From: Pseudomonas sp. HMWF032
GTDB taxonomy: Bacteria > Pseudomonadota > Gammaproteobacteria > Pseudomonadales > Pseudomonadaceae
Length of the DNA stretch: 64,000 nucleotides
Assembly (NCBI RefSeq): GCF_003060885.1
Contig: NZ_QAIG01000007.1
Coordinates: 185,074 to 249,073 of the forward strand
Reading direction: 5' to 3'
Positions 16,366 through 26,379 of the stretch are shown here, one piece after another. Below the pieces are notes generated by a model, which had not been told where the DNA came from, did not search any database, and saw only the letters and a list, made by a program, of their open reading frames with translations. Position numbers and translations under genes: made by a program. Position 1 is the stretch's first letter; each line of letters begins with the position of its first letter.

Positions 16366-17811
16366 TTAAAAACTTGCAGCGCCTTCCTGACATAGCTGCC
16401 CGGCCAGCATGCCCAAGGTCATCAAGGCACGCTCGGCTTCGCGATTCCACGGAATACCGCAGTTCAGGCGAATACAGTGGTTGAACTGCTCGGTATTACT
16501 GAAGATCAACCCCGGCGCAATGCTGATGCCCTGCTGCAGGGCGCGCACGTGCAGGTCCTTGGTGTTGACCCGCGCCGGTAGGCTAACCCACAGAATAAAG
16601 CCACCCTTGGGCCGGCTCATCTGCGTGCCTTCAGGAAAGTACTGCTGCACCGCCAGTTGGAAGGCACTGAGATTCTTGCGGTATTCCTGGCGGATAAAAC
16701 GCAGGTGGCGGTCGTAACCGCCATTCTCCAAATAGGCCGCCACCGCCATCTGCGTGACGCTGCAGGCCGAATGGGTGCTGAACGTTTGCAGGCGCTGAAT
16801 TTCATCCTGGTACTTGCCGGCGATGATCCAGCCGATACGCACCCCTGGCGACAGGGTCTTGGAAAAGCTCGAACAGTAGATCACCCGCCCTTCACGATCA
16901 TGAGATTTGAGCGCCTTGGTCGGGCCCTGCTCGAACATCAGTTCACCGTAGATATCGTCTTCAATGATCTGGATATCGTAATCACCGGCCAGGCGCAGCA
17001 GCTGGCGCTGACGCTCTTCGGGAATGGTGCCGCCCAGCGGGTTGCTCAGCCGCGCAGTCAACACAAGCGCCTTGATCGGCCACTGGTTGGCCGCCAATTG
17101 CAGGGCTTCCAGGCTGATACCGGTGGTTGGGTCGCTGGGAATCTCGATAACTTTCAGACCGAGCAGATCAGCCAGTTGCAGCAGGCCGTAATAGGTCGGC
17201 GACTCGGCGGCGATCAGATCGCCCGGCTTGGTCAGCACGCGCAGGCTCATCTGCAGGGCATCCACACAACCATGGGTGATCACCACCTCGGTCGGGTCGA
17301 CCACCACGCCGGCATCACGCATGCGAATCGCCACCTGACGCCGCAGCGGCTCAAAGCCCGGGCTGAACATATAGCTGAAGGCCCGCGCACTGTGAAAACG
17401 GGTGACCTTGGCCAACTGCTGGTGCAATGCCCGCACCGGCAGGTAATCCACATGCGGCACTGCCGCACCAAGGGGGAAAACGCCTTCGCGGCGCGACTCG
17501 GTGAGTACCTGATTGATGATGCTGCTGCGCGTCACCAGACCCGGGCGTTCTACGCGGGCGATATCCGGAGTGGGCGCGGTCAGGGCCGGGGTCTGGTGCA
17601 CGTAAAAGCCGGACTGCGGGCGGGCACGAATCAGGCCCTGGTCTTCCAGGTTGGCATACGCCTGCAGCACGGTAGCGTGGCTGACACTCAACTGCGCGCT
17701 CATCTTGCGCACCGAAGGCACCCGCTCACCAGGCTGGTAAACGCCGCGGCGGATGTCTTCCGCCAGTTGCTGGGCAATGCGCTGATAAAGCAACAGATTG
17801 GTCATGACCAT
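16366..17811 (-). CDS. MocR-type transcriptional regulator (GntR wHTH plus aminotransferase fold)
   Basis: This 481-residue fusion joins an N-terminal GntR winged helix (QRIAQQLAEDIRRGVYQPGE to about residue 75) to a class I aminotransferase-like PLP domain. The PLP-binding Lys is in SSFSKTLSPGVRIGW and the phosphate-binding region follows. Known MocR proteins use PLP or amino-compound adducts as effectors and regulate vitamin B6, GABA, taurine or transport genes; some are autorepressors. The first of two close ATGs (17811, 17805) has an AGGA at good distance. No target gene is obvious next to it: nadA ends upstream on the same strand. Repeated TGTAC-like boxes lie just upstream. Confidence 0.88.
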   Translation of the reverse strand: MVMTNLLLYQRIAQQLAEDIRRGVYQPGERVPSVRKMSAQLSVSHATVLQAYANLEDQGLIRARPQSGFYVHQTPALTAPTPDIARVERPGLVTRSSIINQVLTESRREGVFPLGAAVPHVDYLPVRALHQQLAKVTRFHSARAFSYMFSPGFEPLRRQVAIRMRDAGVVVDPTEVVITHGCVDALQMSLRVLTKPGDLIAAESPTYYGLLQLADLLGLKVIEIPSDPTTGISLEALQLAANQWPIKALVLTARLSNPLGGTIPEERQRQLLRLAGDYDIQIIEDDIYGELMFEQGPTKALKSHDREGRVIYCSSFSKTLSPGVRIGWIIAGKYQDEIQRLQTFSTHSACSVTQMAVAAYLENGGYDRHLRFIRQEYRKNLSAFQLAVQQYFPEGTQMSRPKGGFILWVSLPARVNTKDLHVRALQQGISIAPGLIFSNTEQFNHCIRLNCGIPWNREAERALMTLGMLAGQLCQEGAASF

Positions 17812-17825
17812 GTTCCTGCTTGACT

Positions 17826-17923
17826 GAACCGTAACAGTAAACCGGACATATACAATTGCACCGGTACAGCTCACTGAATTGTGGGCGATACAGTACAAAG
17901 CTGCCAGGACTGTAACGGTACAA
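17826..17923. promoter_or_regulatory. Repeated TGTAC-like boxes upstream of the MocR gene
   Basis: Related short motifs occur at ACGGTACAA (17915-17923), ACAGTACAA (17890-17898), CCGGTACAG (17861-17869) and CAGTAAACC (17835-17843), spaced about 25-29 bp. MocR and GntR regulators commonly bind direct or inverted repeats in their own promoter, so these may be autoregulatory operators. The spacing is only approximate and no footprint is known. Confidence 0.45.
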
Positions 17924-18051
17924 GCGTACACAGCCCTGCTAGCTACTGAGCATATAAAGAAGGTGATGACGATGATCGACGGCGTAGCGGGCTAGAACGC
18001 AAGCCGCTCTGCAGCAGTCGCTGGCCATAGCAATAAGGGAGCCCAACATGG

Positions 18052-18069
18052 GCGCCTTGGCAAAGGCGC
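18052..18069 (-). terminator. Hairpin after nadA
   Basis: GCGCCTT at 18052-18058 pairs with AAGGCGC at 18063-18069 around a four-base loop, directly after the nadA stop on the minus strand. There is no T tract, so termination may be inefficient. Confidence 0.4.
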
Positions 18070-18070
18070 G

Positions 18071-19129
18071 CTAGGCGTTACCACTAAGTTTGAGGCGTGC
18101 TGCCTGGGTAAAGTCCAGCATGCGCTTGAGCGGCTTGATCGCCTTGGGAATCAGCGCCGGATCGACGAATATCTCGTTGCGGCCCTCGCGTAAGCATTCC
18201 AGGGTGCGCTGCAGAGTGTTCATTGCCATCCACGGGCAGTGTGCACAACTACGGCAAGCGGCACCGTTGCCAGCGGTAGGCGCGGCGACGAACTCCTTGC
18301 CCGGACACAGCTGCTGCATTTTGTAGAAAATCCCGGCGTCGGTGGCAACGATAAAGGTCTTGTTCGGCAAACGCTGCGCAGCAGCAATCAGTTGGCTGGT
18401 GGAGCCGACAGCATCGGCCAGATCGATCACTGCGGTCGGTGATTCTGGGTGAACCAGCACGGCGGCATCCGGATACAGGGCTTTCATGTCCGCCAGTTGC
18501 TTGGCCTTGAATTCTTCATGAACAATGCAGGCGCCATCCCACAGCAGCATGTCCGCGCCGGTCTTGTTCTGGATATAGCGCCCCAGGTGCTGATCCGGCG
18601 CCCAGATGATGCTTTCACCGTTGTCCATCAGATGCTCGACGATCTCCACGGCACAACTGGACGTCACCACCCAGTCAGCACGCGCTTTAACCGCCGCCGA
18701 GGTGTTGGCATACACCACCACGGTACGTTGCGGGTGCTGATCGCAGAACGCCGAAAACTCCTCGACCGGACAGCCCAGATCCAGCGAGCAAGTCGCCTCC
18801 AGGGTAGGCATCAATACGCGCTTTTCCGGATTGAGGATTTTCGCGGTTTCACCCATAAATTTGACACCCGCCACCAGCACCGTCTGCGCCGGGTGCTGAT
18901 TACCGAAGCGTGCCATTTCCAGCGAGTCGGATACGCAGCCGCCGGTCTCTTCCGCCAGCGCCTGCAATACCGGATCGCAGTAATAGTGAGCCACCAACAC
19001 AGCGTTCTGCTTTTTCAGCTCAGCGGCAATCTCGGCACGGTAAAACGCCTCCTGATCTGGCGTCAGCGGCGTGGGCTGCTTGGCGTCAAGGTGGGCTTGC
19101 ACCAACAGGCGTTCGGAAATCTGGGTCAT
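18071..19129 (-). CDS. nadA: Quinolinate synthase NadA
   Basis: NadA condenses iminoaspartate with dihydroxyacetone phosphate to quinolinate in de novo NAD synthesis, using a 4Fe-4S cluster. The 352-residue product has the family's substrate segment ([20 protein letters not shown]), the [14 protein letters not shown] region and Cys residues in [20 protein letters not shown] and [11 protein letters not shown] that include the cluster ligands. The start at 19129 matches the usual N terminus ([11 protein letters not shown]); the open frame upstream is not coding-like. It stands alone, downstream of tRNA-Lys on the same strand and separated by the tRNA's terminator. Confidence 0.97.
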   Translation of the reverse strand: MTQISERLLVQAHLDAKQPTPLTPDQEAFYRAEIAAELKKQNAVLVAHYYCDPVLQALAEETGGCVSDSLEMARFGNQHPAQTVLVAGVKFMGETAKILNPEKRVLMPTLEATCSLDLGCPVEEFSAFCDQHPQRTVVVYANTSAAVKARADWVVTSSCAVEIVEHLMDNGESIIWAPDQHLGRYIQNKTGADMLLWDGACIVHEEFKAKQLADMKALYPDAAVLVHPESPTAVIDLADAVGSTSQLIAAAQRLPNKTFIVATDAGIFYKMQQLCPGKEFVAAPTAGNGAACRSCAHCPWMAMNTLQRTLECLREGRNEIFVDPALIPKAIKPLKRMLDFTQAARLKLSGNA

Positions 19130-19230
19130 GTCATCAGGCTCTGAATATGCTCTCAGTGCAGCGAGTATACCCGCCTGGATGGTGCCGCAGCAGGCAGCGT
19201 GCAACCCCGTACGGCGGTAAAGTTACAGAC

Positions 19231-19273
19231 AAAAAAAAGCCTGAAAATTCCATTGATCAGAACTTTCAGGCTT
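19231..19273 (-). terminator. Rho-independent terminator of tRNA-Lys
   Basis: On the minus strand AAGCCTGAAA and TTTCAGGCTT (19237-19246 with 19264-19273) form a ten-base-pair stem followed by eight T residues (complement of 19231-19238). It lies 25 bp past the tRNA 3' end and isolates it from nadA. Confidence 0.85.
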
Positions 19274-19298
19274 CTCATACCTTCAATGAAGGTCAATA

Positions 19299-19374
19299 TG
19301 GTGGGTCGTGTAGGATTCGAACCTACGACCAATTGGTTAAAAGCCAACTGCTCTACCAACTGAGCTAACGACCC
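19299..19374 (-). tRNA. tRNA-Lys (anticodon TTT)
   Basis: The minus strand reads GGGTCGTTAGCTCAGTTGG at the 5' end, an anticodon loop CTTTTAA with anticodon TTT, the T-loop GGTTCGAATCC and a 3' end ACGACCCACCA with encoded CCA. The acceptor stem GGGTCGT pairs with ACGACCC. Length is 76 nt, standard for this tRNA. No attachment-site duplicate or integrase gene was seen nearby. Confidence 0.97.
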
Positions 19375-19431
19375 GACGCGGTGCGCATGATACTGATTTA
19401 ATTCATAAATTCAACAGTGCGCGGAAAAAAT

Positions 19432-20106
19432 TTAGCAGTAGCGGGTCGGATCAGTTAAACCGGCCGCACTGAAGCCCGCAGCACGCAGGCGGCAGCTGTC
19501 ACATTTGCCGCATGCGCGGCCCTGCTGGTCAGCCTGATAGCAGGACACGGTCAATGCATAGTCAACACCCTGCTGCACACCTGCCTGCACGATCTCGGCC
19601 TTGCTCATGTTCTGTAGCGGCGCCTTGATGCGAAAGCCCTGCCCCTCGACACCGGCCTTGGTCGCCAGATTGGCCATGCGCTCGAATGCCCCGATGAACT
19701 CCGGACGGCAATCCGGATAACCTGAGTAATCCACCGCATTAACGCCGATAAAAATGTCACGCGCACCCAACACTTCGGCCCAACCCAGCGCGAGGGAAAG
19801 GAACACCGTGTTGCGCGCTGGCACATAAGTTACCGGGATGCCCTCGGTCGGGCTTTCCGGCACCTCGATGCTGACGTCGGTAAGTGCCGAGCCACCCATG
19901 CCGTTGAGGTTCAGACCAATCACCTTGTGCTCGACCACGCCCAGTTGCCGAGCCACCAATTCGGCCGCCTGCAACTCGGAACGATGGCGCTGGCCGTAAT
20001 CAAAACTCATGGTGTAACAGCTGTAGCCATCGGCTTTGGCTAACGCCACCACGGTGGCCGAGTCCAGGCCGCCTGACAGCAGGATTACCGCTTTCTTATC
20101 GCTCAT
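19432..20106 (-). CDS. queC: 7-cyano-7-deazaguanine synthase QueC
   Basis: QueC converts 7-carboxy-7-deazaguanine to preQ0 with ATP and ammonia, a step of queuosine biosynthesis. The 224-residue protein begins with the PP-loop [20 protein letters not shown], has the [15 protein letters not shown] and [15 protein letters not shown] signatures, and ends with the zinc-binding [14 protein letters not shown]. The start at 20106 lies one base after the queE stop, so the two genes are translationally adjacent. The longer frame to 20217 overlaps queE and is not used. Confidence 0.97.
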   Translation of the reverse strand: MSDKKAVILLSGGLDSATVVALAKADGYSCYTMSFDYGQRHRSELQAAELVARQLGVVEHKVIGLNLNGMGGSALTDVSIEVPESPTEGIPVTYVPARNTVFLSLALGWAEVLGARDIFIGVNAVDYSGYPDCRPEFIGAFERMANLATKAGVEGQGFRIKAPLQNMSKAEIVQAGVQQGVDYALTVSCYQADQQGRACGKCDSCRLRAAGFSAAGLTDPTRYC

Positions 20107-20107
20107 A

Positions 20108-20755
20108 TCAATGTCCCGGCTCATCATTCCAGAGAATCTTGTGCAGCTGCATCTGCAGACGCACAGGCAGGTTGTCGGCAATGATCCACTCGGCGAGCGA
20201 GCGTGCATCCAACTCATGATGACTGGGCGACATCAGCACTTCGCTCACCCGCTCAGCCAGGCGGTACTGAATCAGCTTGCTTACCGCCCAGTCATAGTCC
20301 TCACGGGAACAGATGACGAACTTAACCTGATCATTGGGTGTCAGCAGATCGATATTTTCATAGCGATTGCGCGCGACTTCCGCCGAGCCTGGCGTTTTCA
20401 GGTCAAGGACCTTGCTTACCCGCGGGTCTACCGCCGATACATCCAACGCGCCACTGGTCTCCAGTGACACCTCATAGCCGGCATCACACAAACGCTTGAG
20501 CAAAGGAATGCAGTTGGGTTGCGCCAAAGGCTCACCACCAGTCACACAGATATAACGCGGCTTGTAGCCGGCAACCTGCTGGACAATGGCATCCAGCGAC
20601 ATGATTTCGCCGCCACTGAAGGCATAGGCGGTGTCGCAGTATTGGCAACGCAGAGGGCAGCCGGTCAGGCGAACGAATACCGTCGGCAAGCCGGCGGTGC
20701 GCGTCTCGCCCTGCAGCGAGTAGAAAATCTCGGTAATGCGCAGGGTATCTTGCAT
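20108..20755 (-). CDS. queE: 7-carboxy-7-deazaguanine synthase QueE
   Basis: QueE is a radical-SAM enzyme that contracts 6-carboxytetrahydropterin to 7-carboxy-7-deazaguanine. The 215-residue protein has the N-terminal [10 protein letters not shown] signature, the cluster-binding [15 protein letters not shown] (Cys-x3-Cys-x2-Cys), and [11 protein letters not shown] for SAM binding. It ends in [11 protein letters not shown], as in other Pseudomonas copies. The start at 20755 matches the conserved [11 protein letters not shown]; the open frame to 20989 runs into the promoter region. It forms an operon with queC and lies next to the tol-pal operon, as in other Pseudomonas. Confidence 0.97.
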   Translation of the reverse strand: MQDTLRITEIFYSLQGETRTAGLPTVFVRLTGCPLRCQYCDTAYAFSGGEIMSLDAIVQQVAGYKPRYICVTGGEPLAQPNCIPLLKRLCDAGYEVSLETSGALDVSAVDPRVSKVLDLKTPGSAEVARNRYENIDLLTPNDQVKFVICSREDYDWAVSKLIQYRLAERVSEVLMSPSHHELDARSLAEWIIADNLPVRLQMQLHKILWNDEPGH

Positions 20756-21004
20756 ATCAGCCACGGGCGTGACAGCTAAACAGGCCGTCCGCCTCCGTTG
20801 CGGGAAAAGGGCCGCGGATTGTATACGAAAAAACCGCCAAAAGCAGTTTTTAACGACGCAAACGACGGCCCGGTGGGGACCGCCAGAGATGACTAGCCCT
20901 AAAACGGAGGAGTTTTTAAACGCTACGCCACAAGGCGAACACATAGGGATGACAGAACGCGTAAGGCGCGCCAGACATTTCCCGGACAAACAAACGACAG
21001 ATAC

Positions 21005-21029
21005 AAAAAACCCGCGTCAGGCGCGGGCT
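21005..21029 (-). terminator. Rho-independent terminator of the tol-pal operon
   Basis: On the minus strand CCCGCG and CGCGGG (complements of 21022-21027 and 21011-21016) form a GC-rich stem with a short loop, followed by six T residues. It lies about 20 bp after the cpoB stop and separates the operon from queE. Confidence 0.85.
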
Positions 21030-21047
21030 TCTAGACGGCTTAGCGCC

Positions 21048-21875
21048 TTACGGCAAGCGCTGCAGATCACGCTGCGCCAGTTGCGCAGCAGAACTGCCCG
21101 GATACTGAGCAATAACCTGCTGCAGAATGCCTTTGGCTTTATCGCTATTACCCAGACGCTGCTCGACATCCGCAAGCTTGAACAGCGAATCCGGCACCTT
21201 GGCGTGGCTTGGGTAGGTCTGGCTGACACGCGCAAAGGCCTGGCCGGCGCCCTGTAGATCGCCCTTGGCCAGATTCACTTCGCCCAGCCAATACTGTGCG
21301 TTGCCGGCATACTGGCTGTTAGGGTATTTGCGCAGAAAAGCTGTGAATGCCTGACTGGCCTTGTCAAAGTCCTTGGCCTTGATGAGGTCAAAGGCCGCTT
21401 CGTAAAACAGCTTCTCCTTTGCCGGATCGGCTGGTTCACCGCTTGCCGTTGCAGGCGCTGGCACTTGACCGGCTACTGGCGGAGTCGGCGTACCGTTGGC
21501 GTTGATCGCGCCAGCGGTTGAAGAATTCGGGTTGATTACAGCACCTGCTGCACCACCACTCAGACGCTTATCAAGATCCTGATAACGCTCCAGGCTTTCT
21601 TGTTTCAGACGCTGAATCTCGTTCTGTTGCTCTTCCAGCGTACCGCGCAATTGCGCGATCTCATCCTGCATCTGCTGCAGCTGGTTGAACAACATGCCCT
21701 GCGCCGAGACAGGGGCAGCAGCCCCTGTCACGACAGAGGTGCCGGACGTACCGTAACCAACAGGCGGGTAACTGCTGCCGTAACCGGCATTGTTATCCAC
21801 CACGGGAACCTCAGCCACAGCCGCAAGGGGCAGGCTGAGCGCCAAAACGGTTAAAGCACGACGGCACGTACGCAT
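21048..21875 (-). CDS. cpoB: Cell division coordinator CpoB (YbgF)
   Basis: This 275-residue periplasmic protein coordinates outer-membrane constriction with peptidoglycan synthesis through TolA and PBP1B in known systems. A signal peptide ends at AAVAEVP. A coiled coil follows (MLFNQLQQMQDEIAQLRGTL to about residue 110), then a Pro/Thr-rich linker and C-terminal tetratricopeptide repeats (LFYEAAFDLIKAKDFDKASQ, YPNSQYAGNAQYWLGEVNLA). It is the last gene of ybgC-tolQRAB-pal-cpoB, only 6 bp after pal. Confidence 0.95.
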   Translation of the reverse strand: MRTCRRALTVLALSLPLAAVAEVPVVDNNAGYGSSYPPVGYGTSGTSVVTGAAAPVSAQGMLFNQLQQMQDEIAQLRGTLEEQQNEIQRLKQESLERYQDLDKRLSGGAAGAVINPNSSTAGAINANGTPTPPVAGQVPAPATASGEPADPAKEKLFYEAAFDLIKAKDFDKASQAFTAFLRKYPNSQYAGNAQYWLGEVNLAKGDLQGAGQAFARVSQTYPSHAKVPDSLFKLADVEQRLGNSDKAKGILQQVIAQYPGSSAAQLAQRDLQRLP

Positions 21876-21881
21876 ATCGAA

Positions 21882-22379
21882 TTACTTACGCAGTTCGACG
21901 CGACGGTTTTGAGCCCAGGAGGACTCGTCGTTGCCGGTAGCAATAGCGCGCTCTTCACCGTAGGAAACCAGTTCCAGTTGAGCCGGGGAAACGCCCTGCA
22001 GTACCAGGTAGCGCTGAACAGCTTTGGCGCGACGCTCGCCCAGAGCCATGTTGTATTCGCGGGTACCGCGCTCGTCAGCGTGGCCTTCCAGAACTACGCG
22101 AGCGCCATTGCCTTGCAGGTCTTTGGCGTGCACGTCCAGAGCGCGCATGGCTTCTGGTTTCAGGTCGGAGCTGTCGTATTCGAAGTAGAAGGTGGTGATA
22201 GCACGCAGAGCAGCTTCTTCGCTCAGGCTGCCATCGACGGCACCGTTGTTTGCACCGTAACCGGCGTTAGGATCAGTAGCGCCTTCGCCAGCAGCATCGC
22301 CGCCCTTCGAGGAGCAACCAACTGCAACGGCCAGAGCCAGGCTCAGAGCAGCAAACTTACCAAATTTCAGCATTTCCAT
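21882..22379 (-). CDS. pal: Peptidoglycan-associated lipoprotein Pal (OprL)
   Basis: Pal anchors the outer membrane to peptidoglycan and binds TolB. The 165-residue product starts [20 protein letters not shown] with the lipobox VGCSS, then a Gly/Ala linker and an OmpA-like domain whose peptidoglycan-binding residues are in [21 protein letters not shown]. aeruginosa OprL, as I recall it, has nearly the same sequence and start, which is why 22379 is chosen among three nearby ATGs. It is followed at 6 bp by cpoB. Confidence 0.97.
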   Translation of the reverse strand: MEMLKFGKFAALSLALAVAVGCSSKGGDAAGEGATDPNAGYGANNGAVDGSLSEEAALRAITTFYFEYDSSDLKPEAMRALDVHAKDLQGNGARVVLEGHADERGTREYNMALGERRAKAVQRYLVLQGVSPAQLELVSYGEERAIATGNDESSWAQNRRVELRK

Positions 22380-22445
22380 CATGTAACTCCTAATGAACCC
22401 CAATGTGTTAAGCAGTATTTCAAGTAACAACGGTGTAGCGCCGCA

Positions 22446-23744
22446 TCAGTTCAGGTAAGGGGACCAAGAAGGCTCTCGAACTTCGCCTTGAGCGGTAGGA
22501 AGAGGGAGCCTGACGCGACCATTGGTGGACGCTAATACCAAGACTCCCCGTCCCTGCTGGCGGGTGGCGTAGATTACCATGGTGCCGTTAGGCGCGACAG
22601 TAGGCGACTCATCCAGACTGGTATCTGAAAGTATCCGCAGATTGCCGCGCTGCAGGTCTTGCGCCGCCACTTTGAACACAGTGTAACCATCCTGGCGGTG
22701 AATCATGACCAGGGTCTTCTCATCAGCAGAGAGTTTCGGGTTGGCGTTGTAGTTACCGATAAAGGTCACACGCTCAGCCGAACCACCATTGATGTTGGTT
22801 TTATAGATTTGCGGCTTACCGGAACGATCCGAGGTGAAGTACAGGGTCTGACCGTCCTTACCCCAGAAGGGTTCGGTATCGATCGACGGCTGGTTGGTCA
22901 CACGGCGCAGCTGACGCGTGCCCATGTCCATCACATAGATTTCCGGGTTGCCATCACGCGACAGCACAAAAGCCAGGCGATTGCCGTCCGGCGACCAGGC
23001 CGGTGCACCATTCAACCCTTCAAAATTACTGATTTGCTCGCGCCGACCTGTATCAATGTGCTGCACAAAAATGCGCGGACGCTTCTGCTCGAACGATACG
23101 TAAGCAATACGACGGCCATCCGGAGCGAACGATGGCGAGAGGATCGGCTCGCGCGACTGCAGCAGGGTCACTGCACGGGCGCCGTCATAATCGGAACGCT
23201 GCAGGGTGTAACGGGTGTTGTTGACCGCAAAACGCTCGGCAGTCACGTACAGCATACGGGTAGAGAACGCCCCCTTCACACCGGTGAGCTTCTCGAAGGA
23301 CTGATCGGCGATATGGTGCGCCATGTCACGCAACTGATCGACACCCCCCCCCACGCTACCGGTCATGACCTGCTGCTGAGTGGTGACGTTGAACAAGGCG
23401 AACTGAATCTGCAGACGACCGGCGTTCGGCACAATACTACCGACCAGCACGTACTGCGCACCCAAGGCCTGCCAATCGCGGTAGATCACTTCAGTCGCCT
23501 GAGTCGGCAGGCTGATCATATTCTGCCGAGGGATCGGCTCGAATACGCCGGAGTTACGCAGGTCATTGCCGATGATTTCGGCCATATCCTCGGGCAACAC
23601 GTTGCCACCTTGCCAGCCAAACGGTACCACGGCGATGGGCGTGGCACGGTCAGTGCCACTGCTGATCACCAGCGGATCAGCGGCCTGAACGGTACCGACC
23701 AACAGGGTCAGACCGAGCAGAACAAGACGCATCAGGGTATTCAC
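22446..23744 (-). CDS. tolB: Tol-Pal system translocation protein TolB
   Basis: TolB is the periplasmic beta-propeller that shuttles between TolA and Pal. The 432-residue protein has a signal peptide ([19 protein letters not shown]), an N-terminal two-lobe domain ([23 protein letters not shown]) and six propeller blades with repeated [28 protein letters not shown] and [18 protein letters not shown] motifs. It starts with GTG and overlaps the tolA stop by four bases, so the two are translationally coupled. Confidence 0.97.
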   Translation of the reverse strand: MNTLMRLVLLGLTLLVGTVQAADPLVISSGTDRATPIAVVPFGWQGGNVLPEDMAEIIGNDLRNSGVFEPIPRQNMISLPTQATEVIYRDWQALGAQYVLVGSIVPNAGRLQIQFALFNVTTQQQVMTGSVGGGVDQLRDMAHHIADQSFEKLTGVKGAFSTRMLYVTAERFAVNNTRYTLQRSDYDGARAVTLLQSREPILSPSFAPDGRRIAYVSFEQKRPRIFVQHIDTGRREQISNFEGLNGAPAWSPDGNRLAFVLSRDGNPEIYVMDMGTRQLRRVTNQPSIDTEPFWGKDGQTLYFTSDRSGKPQIYKTNINGGSAERVTFIGNYNANPKLSADEKTLVMIHRQDGYTVFKVAAQDLQRGNLRILSDTSLDESPTVAPNGTMVIYATRQQGRGVLVLASTNGRVRLPLPTAQGEVREPSWSPYLN

Positions 23745-24691
23745 AGACCTAAATCCTCCGGTTTGAAGACAGCGCGACGCTGCCGGTAAAGGCGATCAAA
23801 AGTGGCGCGATCCAGCTGTTGCATTTCGGCAATACGGCCGACGTTACGCACCGCTTGCACGGCCGAGTTATCAAATGGCGAGTCGCCACTGGAGCGCGTC
23901 ACGCTGGCATTGGTAATGGTGCCATCGGGCAGCATTTCGATCAGTACTTCTACGCTCATTCCATTACGCGCCGATGGCGGTCGCCGCCACTGCTGGCTCA
24001 CCAGCATAACAATCAGATCATCCAGGCTGCCGGCGACTTCATCGCCGACCGTATCAGCGATTGCCTGCTGACGACCAACATCATCGGACAGCAACTCAGC
24101 CAGTGCAGCAGCCTTCTTATCTTCTACCGCTTTACGCTGGGCCGCTTCTGCCGCCTTTTTCTTGGCGTCATCCGCTTTTTTCTGCTTCGCAGCGTCTGCG
24201 GCGGCTTTCTTTTTCGCCTCTTCTGCCGCTTTTTTCTTGGCGTCTTCGGCAGCTTTTTTCTTAGCCGCCTCGTCTGCCGCTTTTTTCTTGGCTACATCCG
24301 CAAGCTTCTTCTGCTCGGCGGCCTTTTTGTCGGCTTCGGCCTTTTCCGCGGCTTCTGCTTTCTGAGCCTCTTGCGCTTTCTTTTGTTCCGCAGCCTTGGC
24401 CGCTACTTTTTCCTGCTCGGCTTTTTTCTGTTCAAGCTGCTCGGTTTCATACACCGGTGCAGTTGTTTTAGGCTTTTCACCAGCGATTTTTTGATTGGTC
24501 TGGGTAGTGGCCTGGCTCTGCGACTGCAATTTGTACAGGGTCGCCTGCACCACCGGTTTGGCCGGCGGCAGATCCGGGGCAAAGGCGAAGCTGACGAACA
24601 ACATGGCAAACATGATGGCATGCAGGCCTACAGCCCAGACAACCGGCCAGAACAGACTTTCCGAGGGCGAACGCTCGCGCTGGTCGTGCAT
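23741..24691 (-). CDS. tolA: Cell envelope integrity protein TolA
   Basis: TolA spans the periplasm from the inner membrane and transmits TolQR energy to TolB-Pal. The 316-residue protein has one N-terminal transmembrane helix (about residues 15-38), a long Lys/Ala/Glu-rich helical domain (about 65-200, with repeated [17 protein letters not shown] units) and a compact C-terminal domain ([14 protein letters not shown] onward). The ATG overlaps the tolR stop (TGATG). The low-complexity coding region produces long open antisense frames that are not genes. Confidence 0.96.
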   Translation of the reverse strand: MHDQRERSPSESLFWPVVWAVGLHAIMFAMLFVSFAFAPDLPPAKPVVQATLYKLQSQSQATTQTNQKIAGEKPKTTAPVYETEQLEQKKAEQEKVAAKAAEQKKAQEAQKAEAAEKAEADKKAAEQKKLADVAKKKAADEAAKKKAAEDAKKKAAEEAKKKAAADAAKQKKADDAKKKAAEAAQRKAVEDKKAAALAELLSDDVGRQQAIADTVGDEVAGSLDDLIVMLVSQQWRRPPSARNGMSVEVLIEMLPDGTITNASVTRSSGDSPFDNSAVQAVRNVGRIAEMQQLDRATFDRLYRQRRAVFKPEDLGL

Positions 24692-25143
24692 CAGGGGGCC
24701 TCGGTAATCAGCCCGACGTTACCCACGTCAGCTTGCTGCAAGCCACCCATAGCCGCCATGATGGTGCCGTAATCGACGGTTTTGTCACCGCGTACGAACA
24801 CCTGCACCTGCTTACCGGTTGCCCTGCTCTGGTTGATGATCGCCGTCACCGCGCGGGTCATTTCTTCCAGCGTCAGCGCCTTATCCTGCACCGTATCGAC
24901 ATCAACCTCGGTGCCCATATTCCAGTAATAGGTCTTGTCGGCCTTGATCGAAATGGTCAACACCTGAGCGTTATTGTCCTGCGGCAGGGCTTCACTGCTG
25001 ACTTTCGGCAGATCGACCTTGACCCCTTGATTGAGCATGGGCGCGGTCACCATAAAGATCACCAGCAGTACCAACATCACATCGATGTAAGGCACCACGT
25101 TCATCTCGGCGACGGGCTTGCGTCTATTGCGAATTCTGGCCAT
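24691..25143 (-). CDS. tolR: TolR protein
   Basis: TolR is the ExbD-family partner of TolQ in the proton-driven Tol motor. The 150-residue protein has a short cytoplasmic tail, one transmembrane helix containing the proton-conducting Asp (YIDVMLVLLVIFMVTAPM), and a periplasmic domain ending near MGGLQQADVGNVGLIT. It lies 33 bp after tolQ and overlaps tolA. Confidence 0.96.
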   Translation of the reverse strand: MARIRNRRKPVAEMNVVPYIDVMLVLLVIFMVTAPMLNQGVKVDLPKVSSEALPQDNNAQVLTISIKADKTYYWNMGTEVDVDTVQDKALTLEEMTRAVTAIINQSRATGKQVQVFVRGDKTVDYGTIMAAMGGLQQADVGNVGLITEAP

Positions 25144-25176
25144 GGCTTAAAACCTTTCGTAAAGAGTGCCTAAGGC

Positions 25177-25872
25177 TTAGTCGTCGCTGGTGTGGACTTT
25201 GCGGTGCAGAATCGCCTGGAACTCGTCGGCGAAGGTGTAGTAACGGCCAATCAGCATTTCGCCGCGAGCAGCAAAGCGGTTGTAGGCGATTACCGCAGGA
25301 ATGGCGGCGAACAGACCAATGGCAGTGGCGATCAGGGCCTCTGCAATACCCGGCGCCACAGTGGCCAGGGTTGCTTGCTGCACCTGAGCCAGGCCACGGA
25401 AGGAGTTCATGATGCCCCACACGGTACCAAACAGACCAATATAAGGACTCGTGGAGCCCACAGTGGCAAGGAACGGCAGGCTCTGCTCAAGCTTCTCTTC
25501 TTCACGGGAAATCGCCACACGCATGGCACGCGCCACCGCGTCCATCACTGCATCCGGATCCACACCGGCCTGCTGCCGCAGACGCGAAAATTCTTTAAAA
25601 CCGGCACGAAAAATCTGTTCCAGACCAGAATCCGGGTCCGGGTTGCTGCCCGCCTGGCGGTACAGCTTGGACAGGTCGATACCCGACCAGAAGCGCTCTT
25701 CGAAGTTGTCCAGAGCGCGCTTGGCCGCACGCAACAGCGCAGTGCGTTGAAAGATCATGACCCACGACATGACCGATGCTGCCACCAGGGTCAGCATTAC
25801 CAGTTGCACCACCAGGCTGGCGTTGCTGATCAGACTCCACATCGACATGTGGTCAACGGCGTTGGCTTCCAC
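25177..25872 (-). CDS. tolQ: TolQ protein
   Basis: TolQ is the ExbB/MotA-family inner-membrane channel of the Tol motor. The 231-residue protein has three transmembrane segments (LVVQLVMLTLVAASVMSWVM; YIGLFGTVWGIMNSF; IGLFAAIPAVIAYNRFAA) and the family signature EALIATAIGLFAAIPAV. It ends in FQAILHRKVHTSDD, as in P. aeruginosa. It begins 2 bp after the ybgC stop, placing it in the same operon. Confidence 0.97.
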   Translation of the reverse strand: MEANAVDHMSMWSLISNASLVVQLVMLTLVAASVMSWVMIFQRTALLRAAKRALDNFEERFWSGIDLSKLYRQAGSNPDPDSGLEQIFRAGFKEFSRLRQQAGVDPDAVMDAVARAMRVAISREEEKLEQSLPFLATVGSTSPYIGLFGTVWGIMNSFRGLAQVQQATLATVAPGIAEALIATAIGLFAAIPAVIAYNRFAARGEMLIGRYYTFADEFQAILHRKVHTSDD

Positions 25873-25874
25873 GC

Positions 25875-26327
25875 TTACTCTCCTGCTCTAGATGTACCCG
25901 CGCCGCCCTGCCCGGCAAAGGCCGCATGCAGAGTTTGGGGAATGGCCCGGGGTTTCAAATTGTCGGCGCGCACACAGGCCACCATAAACTGCCCTTCACA
26001 CAGCAACACATCATCCGCTGCCCGCCTGACCTGTTGACGAAAACGCAGGCTGGCGCGGTTCAACTCGATTACTTCAGCGCTTACCAGCAACTCATCATCA
26101 AGCCTGGCCGGAGCGTGATAACGCGCCTCGGCCGAATGCACAACGAACAACAGGCCCTCCTCGGCCAGCGTTGACTGGAGAAAACCCAGATCACGCAGAC
26201 ACTCGGTGCGAGCCCGTTCCATAAATTTGAGGTAATTGACGTAGTAGACGATGCCGCCCGCATCGGTGTCTTCGAAATAAACCCGACAACGAAGGGTGAA
26301 CGGCTTAACTCCGTTTTGCGCGCGCAT
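25875..26327 (-). CDS. ybgC: YbgC family acyl-CoA thioesterase
   Basis: YbgC is a hot-dog-fold thioesterase usually encoded first in the tol-pal operon and thought to act on acyl-CoA or acyl-ACP linked to phospholipid metabolism. The 150-residue protein has the catalytic signature [20 protein letters not shown] with the active-site Asp, then [14 protein letters not shown] and the strand [19 protein letters not shown]. It is directly upstream of tolQ. Confidence 0.95.
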   Translation of the reverse strand: MRAQNGVKPFTLRCRVYFEDTDAGGIVYYVNYLKFMERARTECLRDLGFLQSTLAEEGLLFVVHSAEARYHAPARLDDELLVSAEVIELNRASLRFRQQVRRAADDVLLCEGQFMVACVRADNLKPRAIPQTLHAAFAGQGGAGTSRAGE

Positions 26328-26379
26328 ACTCTAGTGCCAGCTCCTGATCTTGCCAATCGCCTTGGCCAAGTATTTTTTC

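Noticed and set aside
19231..19431. Possible integration site at tRNA-Lys
   Set aside because: No duplicated tRNA 3' end and no integrase gene nearby; flanks are core genes.
20756..21004. Possible preQ1 riboswitch upstream of queE
   Set aside because: No aptamer-like pseudoknot or conserved preQ1 core could be recognised by eye in the leader.
23819..24772. A long Phe/Leu-rich plus-strand frame opposite tolA
   Set aside because: It arises because the Lys/Ala-rich tolA repeat reads as Phe and Leu codons in reverse; tolA is unmistakable.
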